A DNA stretch of 64,000 nt from Magnaporthiopsis rhizophila (lineage: Eukaryota > Ascomycota > Sordariomycetes > Magnaporthales > Magnaporthaceae): the NCBI GenBank assembly GCA_003049465.1, contig PYSS01000051.1, positions 62,001-126,000 on the forward strand, written 5' to 3'. The notes below the pieces were generated by a model. That model saw only the letters and a list, made by a program, of their open reading frames with translations, was not told the DNA's origin and did no database searches. This document shows, in pieces, positions 47,802 through 59,652 of the stretch (position 1 is the stretch's first letter; every line of letters starts with the position of its first letter). Position numbers and translations under genes: made by a program.

Positions 47802-50800
47802 ATGCCGCCGCGACAATTCCGGGCGCTTGCGCTGGGCGCAGCGTCGCTATTGTTGCTGCCGTCGCTGGCGTCTGCCTCGGCCAACTTCACTTCATACGAC
47901 GCGATGCGGGCGCAGCTTGCCCTGATGGATGATCGGCCCAAGGACTGCCCGCCATGGTGCGCTCAACCCTCAACAAGGCACGCCCGGACGAATATACATG
48001 TAGATGCCTGCTAACCTATCCTGCCGTTACTCGACAGCTTCAACTGCCTCCTCCCGGCTTATACTTGCGGCCAATATGGGCAATGTAACGAGTATGACGG
48101 TACCTGCCGCTGTCCCGACGGCTACGGTGGCCTGGACTGCATGGAGCCTCGTGAGTCTTCCGCTAACCCCCATGGGCCTGGATACATCTGTAGCTGTTGC
48201 GCTAATCAATTTGCATCTCTTGGATAGTCTGCGGCTCCCTTGCGCGCGGCAAAGACCGCCCCATGCGAAGCGGCGACAGCTGCTCCTGCGACGAGGGGTG
48301 GACGGGCATCAACTGCAACGTCTGTACCGAGAACAAGGCCTGCAATGCACTGATGGAGGACAACGAAGGCGGGGTCTGCTACCAGATGGGTAACGTTGTC
48401 AGCCATAACTACCAGATGTGCGACGTCACCAACAAACCGATCCTCGACATGCTGGGTGGCCGCAAACCCCAGGTCACCTTTGACTGCGACCAATCCACAG
48501 GCATCTGTGACTTCCAGTGTATGTTCCATTATATCATCAAATCTCGTGGCGGTGTAGCTAGCGTTGCTAACACGATGCGTATAGTCTGGATCGACCAAAA
48601 GGAGTCCTTCTACTGCAATCTCGAAGAGTGCAAGTCGACGGCGGAATTCGACGAAGCGCGCAACAACACCGCCTATGACTGCAACAAGATCAAGTGCAGC
48701 TGCATCCCGGGACGCTTTCTCTGTGGTGAAGCTGGGTCGGTGGACATTGGAGACTTCCTTGACCAGGAGATCAAGGGCCCGGCCACCTTCAAGTGCCTTC
48801 AGAAATCAGGCGGCACCAACAACTGTGATTTCGACGAGGCTGCCATGAACGACCTGATCAGCTCCATCTTTGGCGACAAGACCATCACGCTCTCCTGCCG
48901 GTCGGGCGAGTGCATGTACCACACCCAAGTTCCCGGCTACAAGCGCCCTGTCCCAAAGATCAACACGCCTCTCATCGCCGGCGTCATTGCCGCCTGCTCC
49001 TTGTTCCTTGCCGGCGCGATCCTAGTTATCTGGTATCTCTCGCGTCGCCAGTTCAGGCACGGCCCGATTCATCTGGACGATTCCGACGACGAGGCCCTCA
49101 AGCTCATGACGGACCACAAGCCCGCGTCCATCTACTTCGAGAACGTGTCTTACGGCCTGAATGGCAGGCAGATTCTTTCGGGCATACAGGGCATGGCCCA
49201 TCCCGGTGAAATCATGGCCATCATGGGTGCCTCGGGCGCTGGAAAGACCACATTCCTGGACATCCTCGCTCGCAAGAACAAGCGCGGCCTCGTGGGCGGC
49301 GATTTCTACGTCAACGGCGAGAAGGTTGACGATGCCGACTACAAGAATGTCATCGGATTTGTAGACCAGGAGGACACCATGTTGCCCACCCTTACCGTGC
49401 ACGAGACGATTTTGAACAGCGCCCTCCTCCGTCTGCCGCGAGAGATGAGCCGGTCGGCCAAGGAGCAGAGGGTCTACGAGGTCGAGAAGCAACTGGGAAT
49501 CTACCACATCCGCGACTCGCTCATCGGCTCTGAGGAAGGCAAGGGGCGCGGCGTGTCGGGCGGAGAGAAGAGGCGAGTTGGTATCGCTTGTGAACTTGTC
49601 ACGAGTCCCTCGATCCTGTTCCTCGACGAACCGACCAGCGGTCTCGACGCCTACAACGCCTACAATGTCATCGAGTGTCTCGTGACACTGGCCAAGACGT
49701 ACAAGCGCACCGTGATCTTCACTATCCACCAGCCCAGGTCCAACATTGTCGCCCTCTTCGACCGCCTCGTCTTGCTTGCCCAGGGCAAGACTGTGTACTC
49801 TGGACCCTTTCATCAATGTCAGGACTACTTTGATCAGATCGGCTACGCCTGCCCACCGGGCTTCAACATTGCTGACTATCTGGTTGACCTGACCATGCAT
49901 GCTGGGTCAACCACGTCCTTCGACGACGGGTCCGTCTCGGCAGATGCTGGCAGTGTTGGTCCCAGTAGCACACGCGCCGTCAAGTCTATTGCAAGCATCT
50001 CTGGGGGCAGTGTCAACGATGACAGCGGCGCCGAGGCGTCCTCATCAACGAGGCTCAAAGGCAAGCGGCGGGACTCGGTCAAGACGCGCCAGGAGAGGGA
50101 GCTCTTCACAAGGCGCAAGAACACTGTCGATACTGCCGCGTCCTCTGATGCCGGCGAAGAGATTGGCGCCTACCGCCTCCACAAGAACCCTCAGACTCTT
50201 TTATCGCCGCTCGCGGCGGACGATCTGCATGACCTCCCACCGGCGGCCATGGGCGGCACGGACTTGGACGTCCTTGTCGGCTCTTTCGTGCAGTCAGACA
50301 TCGCCGGGGCCACACACGATGAGATACAGCAGGCTATCGCCGGGGCAGAGAGCGCAAACGGCCGGCACCCATCAGGATACAACCCGGAAGGGCCAAACAT
50401 CAATGTCGGTGTCATGGGCCGCGGGTACGCCCGTGTCAGCTACGCCCGCCAGTTCATCATCCTGTCGCAGCGCACCTGGAAGAACCTCTACCGCAACCCG
50501 ATGCTGATGCTGATGCACTATGCCATGGCGATCGTGCTGGGCGTCCTGTCTGGGTTCCTATTCTATGGCCTGACCAGCGACATTCCTGGCTTCCAGAACA
50601 GACTCGGCCTGTTCTTCTTTGTTCTGGCTCTCTTCGGGTTCAGCACGCTCACCAGCCTGGGTGTGTTCACAACCGAGCGGCTCCTGTTTGTCAGGGAGAG
50701 GGCCAATGGTTACTATTCGCCCGTGACCTATTTCGCCGCCAAGATCATCTTCGACATTGTGCCCCTCCGCATCATCCCTCCCATCCTCATGGGCTCCATC

Positions 50801-51271
50801 ATCTACCCCATGACCGGCCTGGTGCCAGACGCGCCCCATTACTTCACATTTATCCTCGTGCTGGTGCTCTTCAACTTTGCCTCGGCCGGCGTCTGCCTCT
50901 TCATTGGCATTGTTTGCCGAGACTCCGGCGTTGCGAACCTGCTCGGCATCCTTGTCATGCTCTTCAGTCTGCTGTTTGCCGGTCTTCTCCTGAACCAGAA
51001 CGCCATTCCTGATGCTGCGAAGTGGCTGCAGTCGCTCTCGATATTCCACTACGCGTTCGAGTCGCTCATCGTCAACGAAGTCAGCCACCTGACTCTCATT
51101 GATAAGAAGTATGGCCTTGACATCACCGTGCCGGGAGCCGCCATCCTGAGCTCCTTCGGCTTCGACAACGGCGCTTTGTGGGCCGACATCATCAATCTCG
51201 GTGTTTTTGGTGCCATCTTCATCGTTTTAGCTTTTGTCGCCATGCATTTCCTCCTCGTCGAGAGGCGATGA
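47802..51271 (+). CDS. ABCG-family half transporter with EGF-like N-terminus (Adp1-like)
   Basis: Exons 47802-47956, 48038-48150, 48228-48518 and 48585-51271 join in phase to 1,081 residues; yeast Adp1 has 1,049. Seen: a signal peptide ([17 protein letters not shown]), a Cys-rich ectodomain with two EGF-like modules ([19 protein letters not shown] near 62-80 and [13 protein letters not shown] near 107-119), one membrane helix at about 315-337, then the nucleotide-binding domain: Walker [10 protein letters not shown] at 401-409, signature VSGGEKRR at about 510-517, Walker [13 protein letters not shown] at about 531-542, H-loop TIHQP. A long Ser-rich linker leads to the ABCG membrane domain (about six helices, ending FLLVERR). 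It probably functions as a dimer; the cargo of Adp1-type proteins is unknown. The third intron (48519-48584) is 66 bases, a multiple of three, and has no stop in frame, so a retained-intron isoform is readable. Confidence 0.93.
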
Positions 51272-51747
51272 GTGGTGTCGCGACAGCCAAGTATCGTTTG
51301 GGCTTATTACAATACAACAGTACACTGAGCCAAGATAGAAGGAACCTGGGCTATTCATGTATTTCCTTTTTCTTTTCTTTTTCTCTCTTGTGTTTGTTAC
51401 CTCTGTGCCTCGTACATTTCGAGCTTTTCTCATTGTCCTCGCTACCTGTACCTACAGTTTACTGTGAAGATTATCAGCCCACAGGTGTTGGTTCTGTCTT
51501 ATGCGACTGCGTATCCGTGGTGTTTTGGTATTCGAGCCTTTTGTACTTCTGGACACTTACCCAGGATACAGTTCGCAGCGTAATATCCCGGGTTTTAATA
51601 CGCAAAGGGGGCAAAATTTTGACGGAATGGTTTGTTTTGTTACATGGCCACAGCGGAGTGACGCAGCGATTTATCATAACAAGAAGCCTAAAGCCTACCC
51701 GTCCACTGCGAAGACCAGGAATGCACCACGTGCTCCCCAGCTGGTCT
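51272..51747. other. Convergent 3' regions of ABC transporter and mS26 genes
   Basis: No gene is seen. It is CT-rich around 51360-51440 and contains CTACCTGTACCTAC (about 51441-51454). Confidence 0.55.
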
Positions 51748-52773
51748 TCACGATGTTGGCAGCTTGCCGCCTGTGAGCTGCTCAGCCACAGCCTTCTGTC
51801 GAGCGGCCTCGCGAGACTCGCTCGAGCCGGAAGTAGAATCCTTGCTCGCCCTGGCGAACTGGTTCATCAGCTCTTTCACCGTGATGGGCGAGCCGTCGAG
51901 ATCCCACAGGTTCTTGGTGGTCTGGATAGTCTTCTGCGCGTCGGAGAAGTACGTGGGGCGGAACATGACCTCGACGTGGCGCTCGAGCTCCTCCTCCGAC
52001 ACGATGAAGTTCTTGGCTGCGATGTAGAGCTCCTGCAGCGCGTCGCGCCGGGCCTCGGACTTGGCCGCGGCGACGGCGGCGGTGCGCCTGGCCGACTTGG
52101 CGGCGCGCTCGAACCGGTGCGGGTCGAGCTCGACGGCGGTCGACAGCACCTCGCGCCGCACCGTCGGCCGCGTCAGGCGGTCGTCGTCGCGCTCGGGCGC
52201 GCGCGCGGCCTCGAGTCGGGCCCGGAGGCGGGCGTTGAGCGACCCCCGCGCGACGGCGTCGCGCTGCTTCTGACGCTGGTACAGCCCGTAGATGCCCTCG
52301 GCCAGCGCCGCGCGCCGGCTGCCGGCCATGGTGCGCCGGAACTCGCCCAGCGGCGATCGGGGCGGGCGCTGCGACCGCGGCATGGCGCGCTCTACGTAGT
52401 CGGGTTCCAGACGCGGGTCCACGCCGGGCTCCTTGCGGCGGCTGCTGCTGCGTCGCGGCAGCGGCCGGGCCCCCGGGGCGTCGAGCTTGCGCAGGTCAAA
52501 CACCCGCCTCGGCACGGGCAGACGGCCCCGCACGCGGGGCCTGGGCTCGCGCGTCGGCTGCACCACCTCCGGGACGGTGATGAACTTGGGGGACTCGGGC
52601 GGGATGCGCACCCGGCGTTGGGTCGGCGTCGCGCTGAATTGCCTAGTGGTGCTAACGGTGCTCGAGTCTGTGGCTAGGCATCTCGTTGTTGCCCGTAATG
52701 GCATGCTGGCGAGGAGGGTTGAGGCCGGGCGCAAGGCCAGCCTTTGGCAGCCCAGGGGTAGTGGTGGTGGCAT
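51748..52773 (-). CDS. Mitochondrial small-subunit ribosomal protein mS26 (Pet123-like)
   Basis: A single exon of 341 residues from the ATG at 52773. mS26 is a mitochondria-specific protein of the small ribosomal subunit; the yeast form is Pet123. Seen: an N-terminal Arg/Ser/Ala-rich, acid-poor presequence (LALRPASTLLASMPLRATTR), then PPESPKFITVPEVVQP and RGRLPVPRRVF, which resembles the Pet123-type start, a long Arg/Ala-rich middle suited to rRNA contact, and a helical end with FIVSEEELERHVEVMF and SPITVKELMNQFARAS. Basic composition and order fit fungal mS26 proteins as I remember them; identity is probable, not proven. An in-frame ATG 21 codons upstream (52836) gives a hydrophilic extension that suits a presequence less well. 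It is head to head with NOG2. Confidence 0.8.
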   Translation of the reverse strand: MPPPLPLGCQRLALRPASTLLASMPLRATTRCLATDSSTVSTTRQFSATPTQRRVRIPPESPKFITVPEVVQPTREPRPRVRGRLPVPRRVFDLRKLDAPGARPLPRRSSSRRKEPGVDPRLEPDYVERAMPRSQRPPRSPLGEFRRTMAGSRRAALAEGIYGLYQRQKQRDAVARGSLNARLRARLEAARAPERDDDRLTRPTVRREVLSTAVELDPHRFERAAKSARRTAAVAAAKSEARRDALQELYIAAKNFIVSEEELERHVEVMFRPTYFSDAQKTIQTTKNLWDLDGSPITVKELMNQFARASKDSTSGSSESREAARQKAVAEQLTGGKLPTS

Positions 52774-53209
52774 GTTCTCGGAGAGGGGGAACCCCAATGG
52801 GTCTGTTTTGATGGTCAAGTTGCCTCCCCGAACCACCCTCTCGCTGCGTAGAAATGAGAAAGCGAGGTCAGCGCTTGGGTGCGGCGTTTAGTCGCTCAGT
52901 ACTTAGATCGAAGCTGTCCCATATGTGCTTGAAATTCGATTGCGGATAATTCCAAAGTGAGGCACGGCGACTCGGCGATCTACAATCTGATTGGTCGTGG
53001 TGGGCTGGGGATATGGGCGGTGAGGATCTGTGGAGATGCAGCTCGTAGTGGGGTCCGTCAAAAAAAAAAAGTTTGGTCGGCCTTTTGAAGCGCGCCCGCC
53101 GAGGCTTCTAAACCCGCTCTGAGCTTTCTTTTTGTTCAATTCCGACCTCGACGCATCTCTCTTTCCTTCATTCCTCCCCAATACACGCTTGCAAAGAGTA
53201 TTGGGAACA
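52774..53209. promoter_or_regulatory. Shared divergent promoter, mS26 / NOG2
   Basis: 436 bases separate the two ATG codons. It contains an A run at about 53059-53068 and a CT-rich stretch before the NOG2 ATG, as in many fungal 5' leaders. No other gene fits. Shared regulation is inferred from the spacing only. Confidence 0.6.
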
Positions 53210-55608
53210 ATGGGGACTGGAAAGAAGGTAAGGGTTCTTTCAGCACGTTGCGGAAGTGAGAAAGCTGCATCCTAACGTTATCTGCATCATCCAGGAGGCG
53301 ACTCGCCGGGTCCGGCAGGGCAAGGTTGGCGATGGCATGTCCAATGTCAGGGTCAAGGGCGAGAACTTCTACCGCAACGCCAAGAAGGTGAAGCAGGTCA
53401 ACATTTTGAAAGATGGAAGACCACAGCGCAACGCCGAGGGCAAGATCACACAGGCCGCTTCGTACCAGAGCAGAGACGTCCCGACCGCCGTCATCGAGCC
53501 GAACCGGAAATGGTTCACCAACACGCGTGTCATCAGTCAGGATACCTTGACTGCCTTCAGAGAGGCTGTGGCGGAAACGGAGAAGGACCCCTACCGGGTT
53601 CTTTTGAAGGTGCGCCCGCCTTGGCCCTCGCCGTATGATGGCCCCCGCTGAGCCGCCCGTCTGACCAAGCCCTCGCGCAGACAAATAAACTGCCCATGTC
53701 CTTGATCAGGGATGGCTCCGAAACCAATGGACTCAAAAAACATCAGGCCAAGATGACCCTGGAGACGTCGCCCTTCTCCACCACGTTCGGGCCCAAGGCT
53801 CAAAGGAAGAGGGTGAAGCTCTCTGTCAGCTCCATCGCGGACCTGGCCGGCGATACCGACAAGAGTCTGGACACGTACAAGGAGAGGCAGGAGCAAATCA
53901 AGCTGCTGAGCGGTGCCTCCGGCTCTACGCAAGACGACGAGGACGATCACGGTGTTTCTATTGCCAAGGAGGCCGTCTTCAACAAGGGCCAGTCGAAGCG
54001 CATCTGGAACGAGCTCTACCGCACCATCGACAGCTCCGACGTCATCATCCACGTACTCGACGCCAGAGACCCCCTCGGGACGAGGTGTCGGGCTGTCGAG
54101 AAGTACCTGAAGGAAGAGAAGCCTCATGTCAAGCTGATCATGGTGCTGAACAAAGTGGACCTGCTTCCAACCTCTGTCGTAGTGAGTGCTCACACCGTGC
54201 CTTACGATGCCCCTGCCCCACCCCCCGCCCATACAATCCCAATGTCTTAGTCAGGTACGCCTTCTGCATTCACTTGCACAATGGGGTTGTTCCGTTACGC
54301 ATTGGGGAAATCGAATTCCGGCCTCGCCAGCTCCTGGTTTTCGGATCAGGGGCCGACGGTCCCGTCTTGGTGACCCGTCATGAGACTCGGTCTTGGTTTA
54401 TTTTGAGTTGAAATCTGCGAGGCCTGCTTGAGGACCTTTTGGTTGCGGAATTTCTTAGTAATGAATCATACACACCCACGGCACTCATAATCGTCCTTTT
54501 GTAGACCCTCTTGCTATGTCGGTCTAGAGACCGTGCTAACATTTCTGGAAAAACAAAGGCTTCCTGGATCCGCGTGCTCTCAAAAGAGTACCCAACGGCT
54601 GCGTTTAGGAGCTCTATCACCAACCCGTTTGGCAAGGGTTCGCTGCTGGGGCTTCTCAGGCAATTCTCAGGACTGCTTTCCAACAGGAAGCAGGTCTCCG
54701 TTGGGATCATCGGCTATCCCAACACAGGAAAGAGCAGTCTCATCAACGCTCTCCGGGGCAAGAAGGTGGCCACAGTAGCACCCATCCCTGGAGAGACCAA
54801 GGTGTGGCAGTACATCACGCTCACAAAACGGATGTACCTCATCGACTGTCCGGGTATTGTTCCACCAAGCAATGACGCCTCGCCTGAAGACCTTCTTCTG
54901 CGGGGCGCGGTGAGGACGGAGAAGGTGGAGAACCCTGAACAGTACATCCCTGCAGTGCTGGCCAAGACCAAGCAACGGCACATGGAACGGACGTATGAGC
55001 TCCAAGGGTGGAAGGATCACATTCATTTCCTTGAGTTGCTGGCTCGCAAGGGCGGCCGGTTGCTGAAGGCCGGCGAGCCAGACGTTGACGGCGTCGCCCG
55101 AATGGTTTTGAACGACTTCTTGAGGGGCAAGATTCCATGGTTCACTCCACCGCCGGCCCTGGAAGGAGATGACGCAGAGGGGGTCGAGGGCCGCGAAGGC
55201 AGGCTTGGTGAAATGCCAAGGAAACGGAAGAGAGACGACGCTGAAAGCGTTGCGGACACTTCCATGGGGGCGCCCTCACCTATACCCAGCGGCGATGATG
55301 AGGCCGAATCCGAAGAGGATTTTGAGGGCTTCGGCAGCGGCAGTGAGCCTGATGCGGGCTCTGACTCCGATTCGGAAGTTGAAGACGCCGAGGATGGTGC
55401 TCCTACTGTTGAGGACATTATCAGGCTGGACGTCTCCAGTGAGGACGACAGCGGAGACGAGTCGGTGGAGTATGGAGAAGATGGAGATGGCAGCGACAAG
55501 GACGATCAGGAGGAGTCCGATCCATCAGATATCGAGGATTCCGGGAGCCGGAGACCTTCCTTATCATCACGTGGATCTAGAGCAAGCCGGCGACAGAAGC
55601 CGAGATGA
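53210..55608 (+). CDS. NOG2: Nucleolar GTP-binding protein 2 (circularly permuted GTPase, 60S assembly)
   Basis: Exons 53210-53227, 53295-53609, 53681-54181 and 54559-55608 join in phase to 627 residues. NOG2 (Nug2) acts on pre-60S particles in the nucleolus and nucleus before export. Seen: MGTGKKEATRRVRQGK start; NFYRNAKKVKQ; then the permuted order of GTPase motifs, G4 NKVD at 268-271 coming before G1 GYPNTGKSS at 330-338 and G3 DCPG at 374-377; the linker to G1 contains ITNPFGKGSLL. The C-terminal 150 residues are highly acidic with basic KRKR patches (GDDEAESEEDFEGFGSG). The first exon codes for six residues. The last intron, between DLLPTSVV and ASWIRVLSKEYPTAAF, is 377 bases, far longer than the other two (67 and 71 bases), so this region deserves transcript support; the protein match across it is continuous. 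Confidence 0.94.
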
Positions 55609-57105
55609 AATAGGCACAGCGATGGGGAGCGGGTCAGCTCCCTGGCGCAGCTTCTCTCGCCCGTCGGTGCAATATTTCTGTCCGTCATCAAGATCCACGG
55701 CCTAGGTGACGTGGACTGTTTCAGTCACGGCATACACAACAAGAGAGGACAAAGTTGTCGGCTCCGCCCTGCAATGTGTCCAAACATTTGTCTGACTGGA
55801 CGTAGGCGATGGATCATAGCACCAGCCCGCACTTTGTTGAATCAGCTGTTGCGATAGGACAGACCTCGGACTCGAAATGATACCCGCTTGACACCTGTTT
55901 AGATTTAATTACATCTGTCTCGGTGATACTCAGATCAGAGTCTTGCCGACTGACCTGACTACCTAGAGTTCTGCCAGGCCAGCCCGCTGGTCTAGGAGTT
56001 GTCCCCGCGCATTTTTTGATGCATATTCTTTTTTGTTTCCCGCTCTGCAAACTTTGACATGATGTAGTGGTATTTTATTTCACTAAAAATAAAAAGACAA
56101 AACACAATGAGTCTGCCCGACGTCGAAGAGCAGGGAGAACAATGAGTGGCTACAGGGTATAAAAGGGTTTTCGTCAATCACCGTCAAGCATCTTCGTAAA
56201 AACTTTCAAACATTGTTGGCTACAGGCATATATACCAAGCGGACTCTACTGTTGGCCGGCAAGGACAAGCCGAGGGAGAGACGCAGTGCATTCCGCCCTG
56301 CTCAACACCACAAAGCTCGCTCGCACACCGACAAACCCCTGATTTGAGCCAGCCACAATCTAATCCAAAATCATAGAAGTCCTAGCTGACCATGCCCGGC
56401 TATACACAAACACTCGCCGTCTAGGCGCCGACGAGCAGCAGCAGCAGCAGCAGCAACGAGGACCGAAGGCTAGGCCCGGTGGGAGACGTCCTGACGTCCC
56501 TCTGGCGTCGTCTCTGCGGCGGCACGCTCAGCGAGCAATACGGCTTGTTGTCGGGCCAAGACGGTAGCAGCGGCACGGCGGGCGCGCGCGAGGGGGACGT
56601 CTACCGCGCCTCGGGGCTTGCCGAGGAGGGTAGGGCGGGGCCGGGCAGGCGGATGTCGCTTTGAGAGGCTTCCTACGTAGGGGTATTGGAGGAGCGTGTC
56701 GAGGGTGGTTCTTACAGTCACCAAGACACTGGCGCTGAAATAGCTCGACGTTTGTCCCCCGCCTGCCCATAGAACATACGCGGTATCGTTCTTCCGTCGG
56801 CCAATGTTACTCCTCTATGTGGACGTTTGTAGCACGATGACACCAGAATTGTTCTTTTGACTCTCGAGGAGCTCTGGGACTCCTTCAGAGTCACGCGGAG
56901 GCTTGCGATTTGTCCTGACTTCTCTCGGAGAAGTTCTGTGAACGTCCCTCCTAGGAGCGCGTACTTACATGCAAACGTGGAGCCTACAATCGGCTTTGCT
57001 TGATGGAGAGATGCATCGCTCTCCTCACTCAATCGTTTTCCTCATCTTGGCTACCAGCAGAAGCAGAATAATCGTACCAAGGACGAGCGTCCACACCATA
57101 ATACA
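55609..57105. other. Intergenic, no gene recognised
   Basis: Downstream of NOG2. It includes a CAG repeat at 56434-56455 and a tract of simple GC-rich sequence. No frame is convincing; the short frames at 56470-57032 have no recognisable features. Confidence 0.5.
56434..56455. repeat. CAG trinucleotide repeat
   Basis: Seven uninterrupted CAG units within non-coding sequence, ending in CAACGAG. Confidence 0.85.
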
Positions 57106-57393
57106 ATGGCAAGCAGCCAGGGCCAGTCCGGCGAGAAGACAGCCGAGTCTTCAGGAGGCGCGAATGGAGCGAGCGACTCCAACTCGGGCGGTCAACAGGG
57201 CCTGCCACAGCAGCCTCGCCAGCAGCAGCCTCTTTACCATTATCCCGGCTGGTACGCATGCTGTTATTTCCCGACTGCCACCACAGACGGGCAGCGGCAG
57301 CGGCAGCAGGCTATCAACGCGGTGACGGCGGACCAGGAGCCACGAAGCGACCAGGAGCAGGACCCGGACAGCAACGGCGGTCGAAGGTGGTAG
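57106..57393 (+). CDS. Possible small Gln/Ser-rich protein (hypothetical)
   Basis: A 95-residue frame starting at an ATG preceded by ATAATACA, with Ser, Gly and Gln runs, a short aromatic/Cys patch (YHYPGWYACCYFP) and a charged end (DQEQDPDSNGGRRW). No family match is recognised and there is no intron or signal peptide. It could be a real small gene or a chance open frame in GC-rich sequence. Confidence 0.25.
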   Translation: MASSQGQSGEKTAESSGGANGASDSNSGGQQGLPQQPRQQQPLYHYPGWYACCYFPTATTDGQRQRQQAINAVTADQEPRSDQEQDPDSNGGRRW

Positions 57394-59652
57394 ATAAGCG
57401 GACAAGCACTCCTCGGTCTAGCTTGCCTAGGCACCTCACTCTAGACCGGGCGGGGATCTTTTTTTTTGGGGCGGAAAGCTCTCAGGCAGCATGGTGGGTT
57501 CGGTGGAGGCAGAGGCCATGCACGGGCAAGGATTCTACTAGGTATGTGCAGCACATGATTCCCGGCGCTAGGGTAGCCAATGAAATACAAGGAGAATGAG
57601 CGTTTTTACTAGAGAGTCAGGGTCAGTGATGTTGGTCGTATTTGACACTCCTTGGGCGGCGCAGCGTGAAATGGGTCTGGGCTAGCGGCCGACGGAATTG
57701 GCGTCGGTCCACTCGCAGGCAGCCAAGAAAACACAATTGGAATTTTTTTTTATCTTGTCTGCTATCATTGGAAGTGTCAGCATTTGCACTGATTCCCCCT
57801 GGACGGCCCGGTTTGGGGGGCGCACTGCTGAGCTCAGCGAAATTTCAATACAAGCCAGTGGCGCTGACAGGCTGGCGACGCATGTGGTCTCGTAGGTTGA
57901 CGCTGAGGAGAGCTTGAGCCGGTTTCGCATCATCCACAGCTCGGCGGGCCCGGCCAGGCCAGGTAGCCAACGTCAGGCCGCCGTAAAATCTTGCAATTGC
58001 ATGCAGATCCCATGTCGGGAAGCGAGCGCCCCAGGGACGACCCCAGGGCAATTTCCCTGTAATCACGGGTTCCAAGTGAGATGGTGATGACAGGATGACC
58101 AAGGTGCCGATTTTGGTTCCGAGTGTGGCTTGGAAAGGCCTCCGTCACTCACTTGGTAACCCCCTTCTTTCTCTCCTCTTGGCCCCAAGCCACAGGCGTC
58201 CAGCTGCGGTGCGGCGTCGCACGCAAAAAGTCAAAAGCTGCACGAGATGGTGGTGCTGGGGTTGAGCCGGCAGGTTAGCGCGCATGCGGAACATGAAGGC
58301 TACAGTAGCATTCGGGGCATCCAGGAATGGGGCTCGACCAACGCCCATTTATTGCCCGCGTCGCGATGGATGCGCGGCCTTTATCCATCGTCGATGACGA
58401 AAAGAACCCTGCCCTCTTCTTATCAGTGATCTCGTGTCGAGCAGACATGGGGGTGCTTGCCATGCGTTGATTGGGCCGCGACGCCGAGACCGAATCCTTC
58501 AAACCGCGAATCTTTGCTGCAGCTGGCGCAGCCCAGCCACCCGGGGCGGGGTTTCCAAGGTCGCCCACATGGCCTGCGCCCTGCTGCCTGGGCCTGGGGA
58601 AGCAAACGGTGCCGACGACTGGAATTGATACGAATTGTGTTTGAATTGTTGTCGATGGACCAACTTGGTGAGACGCACACTGATCAATCGGAAAGGTTGG
58701 AGACATCCATCCAAAGCCATGGAACAGGCACGTACCCTCAACCCCGGGACTGGTAGGGCTATCCATTTCTTGGTGGTCCGCGTGTGTGTGATACGAATAT
58801 ATTCCGTCAGCACAAACCCCTGCTGGCGCTGGCCTCGCCCCCTCGCCAAAGCTGGGCGTGCGCCAGCTGAGCGGTGCTGATTGGCCCAGCCCGAGTCGTT
58901 GACGGATCGCAACGAAGCTCAGGTCCTCCCACCACCCCAGTTTAGTCCGTCGCAACCCATCGCCAGCCCTTTTGCGCAGTGGGGCCTCTGCCCCTGGCTG
59001 CATGCTGCGGACGTCGCCGCCGCTGCCCTGCCCTGCCCGTTGGTGGTGGTCATGTTCGCTGCCGCCGTCGCCTTCCCTTCTGTCAGCTTCACTTCACTTG
59101 CAAAAGGCTCGCCCGGACGCTGTGTGGAATCAAGCACCTCCCGCTCCGCTTGTTCGTTTCCCTTGACTTCCCTGATCTACACATTCCTTTTACGCCTTCT
59201 CCTCATCCATCTACTGAGGTGCCAATCCCCTCGCTTTGAGCTTTGCGACTCGCCCGGTGCACAACGTCCCACCTAATAACCGCTTGCCTTGTCGCCCCTT
59301 CGTCACGCCACCCTTGCAGTCCCTCCGACCCTGCAAAACCGCGCCCGTCGTGATAAGCTTGACCAGACCCCTTCTCGGTACTCCCTTTCGTCGCACAAGA
59401 CTCAACTTTGCGCCCGCCCAACAGTTTGTGCCATGATGCATACTGTCCAACAATTCCACCTATAGATCTGCTCGCCCGCACTGCGCTTTCGCCCCGCGAC
59501 CGGACCGACCACCTCAACCGCCCACGGCGGCCACGAGCCAGACCGTACGCGCGCGCGAATACCCCTTCACTCTCCGCCCTACACGCATACGGGAACCTTC
59601 TTTAATCACTACACTGAAGACTTGGCCCTCTCTCTGGACACGCATATCAACC
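57394..59652. other. Intergenic, no gene recognised; CT-rich leader of next gene
   Basis: About 2.2 kb without recognisable proteins. The final about 600 bases (from about 59040) are CT-rich, typical of a fungal 5' leader, and contain a 10-codon upstream frame (59433-59465) beginning ATGATG. Confidence 0.5.

Noticed and set aside
51178..52677. 499-residue plus-strand frame over mS26 and the ABC transporter end
   Set aside because: Composition and position mark it as a shadow of the minus-strand mS26 gene; no domain is visible.
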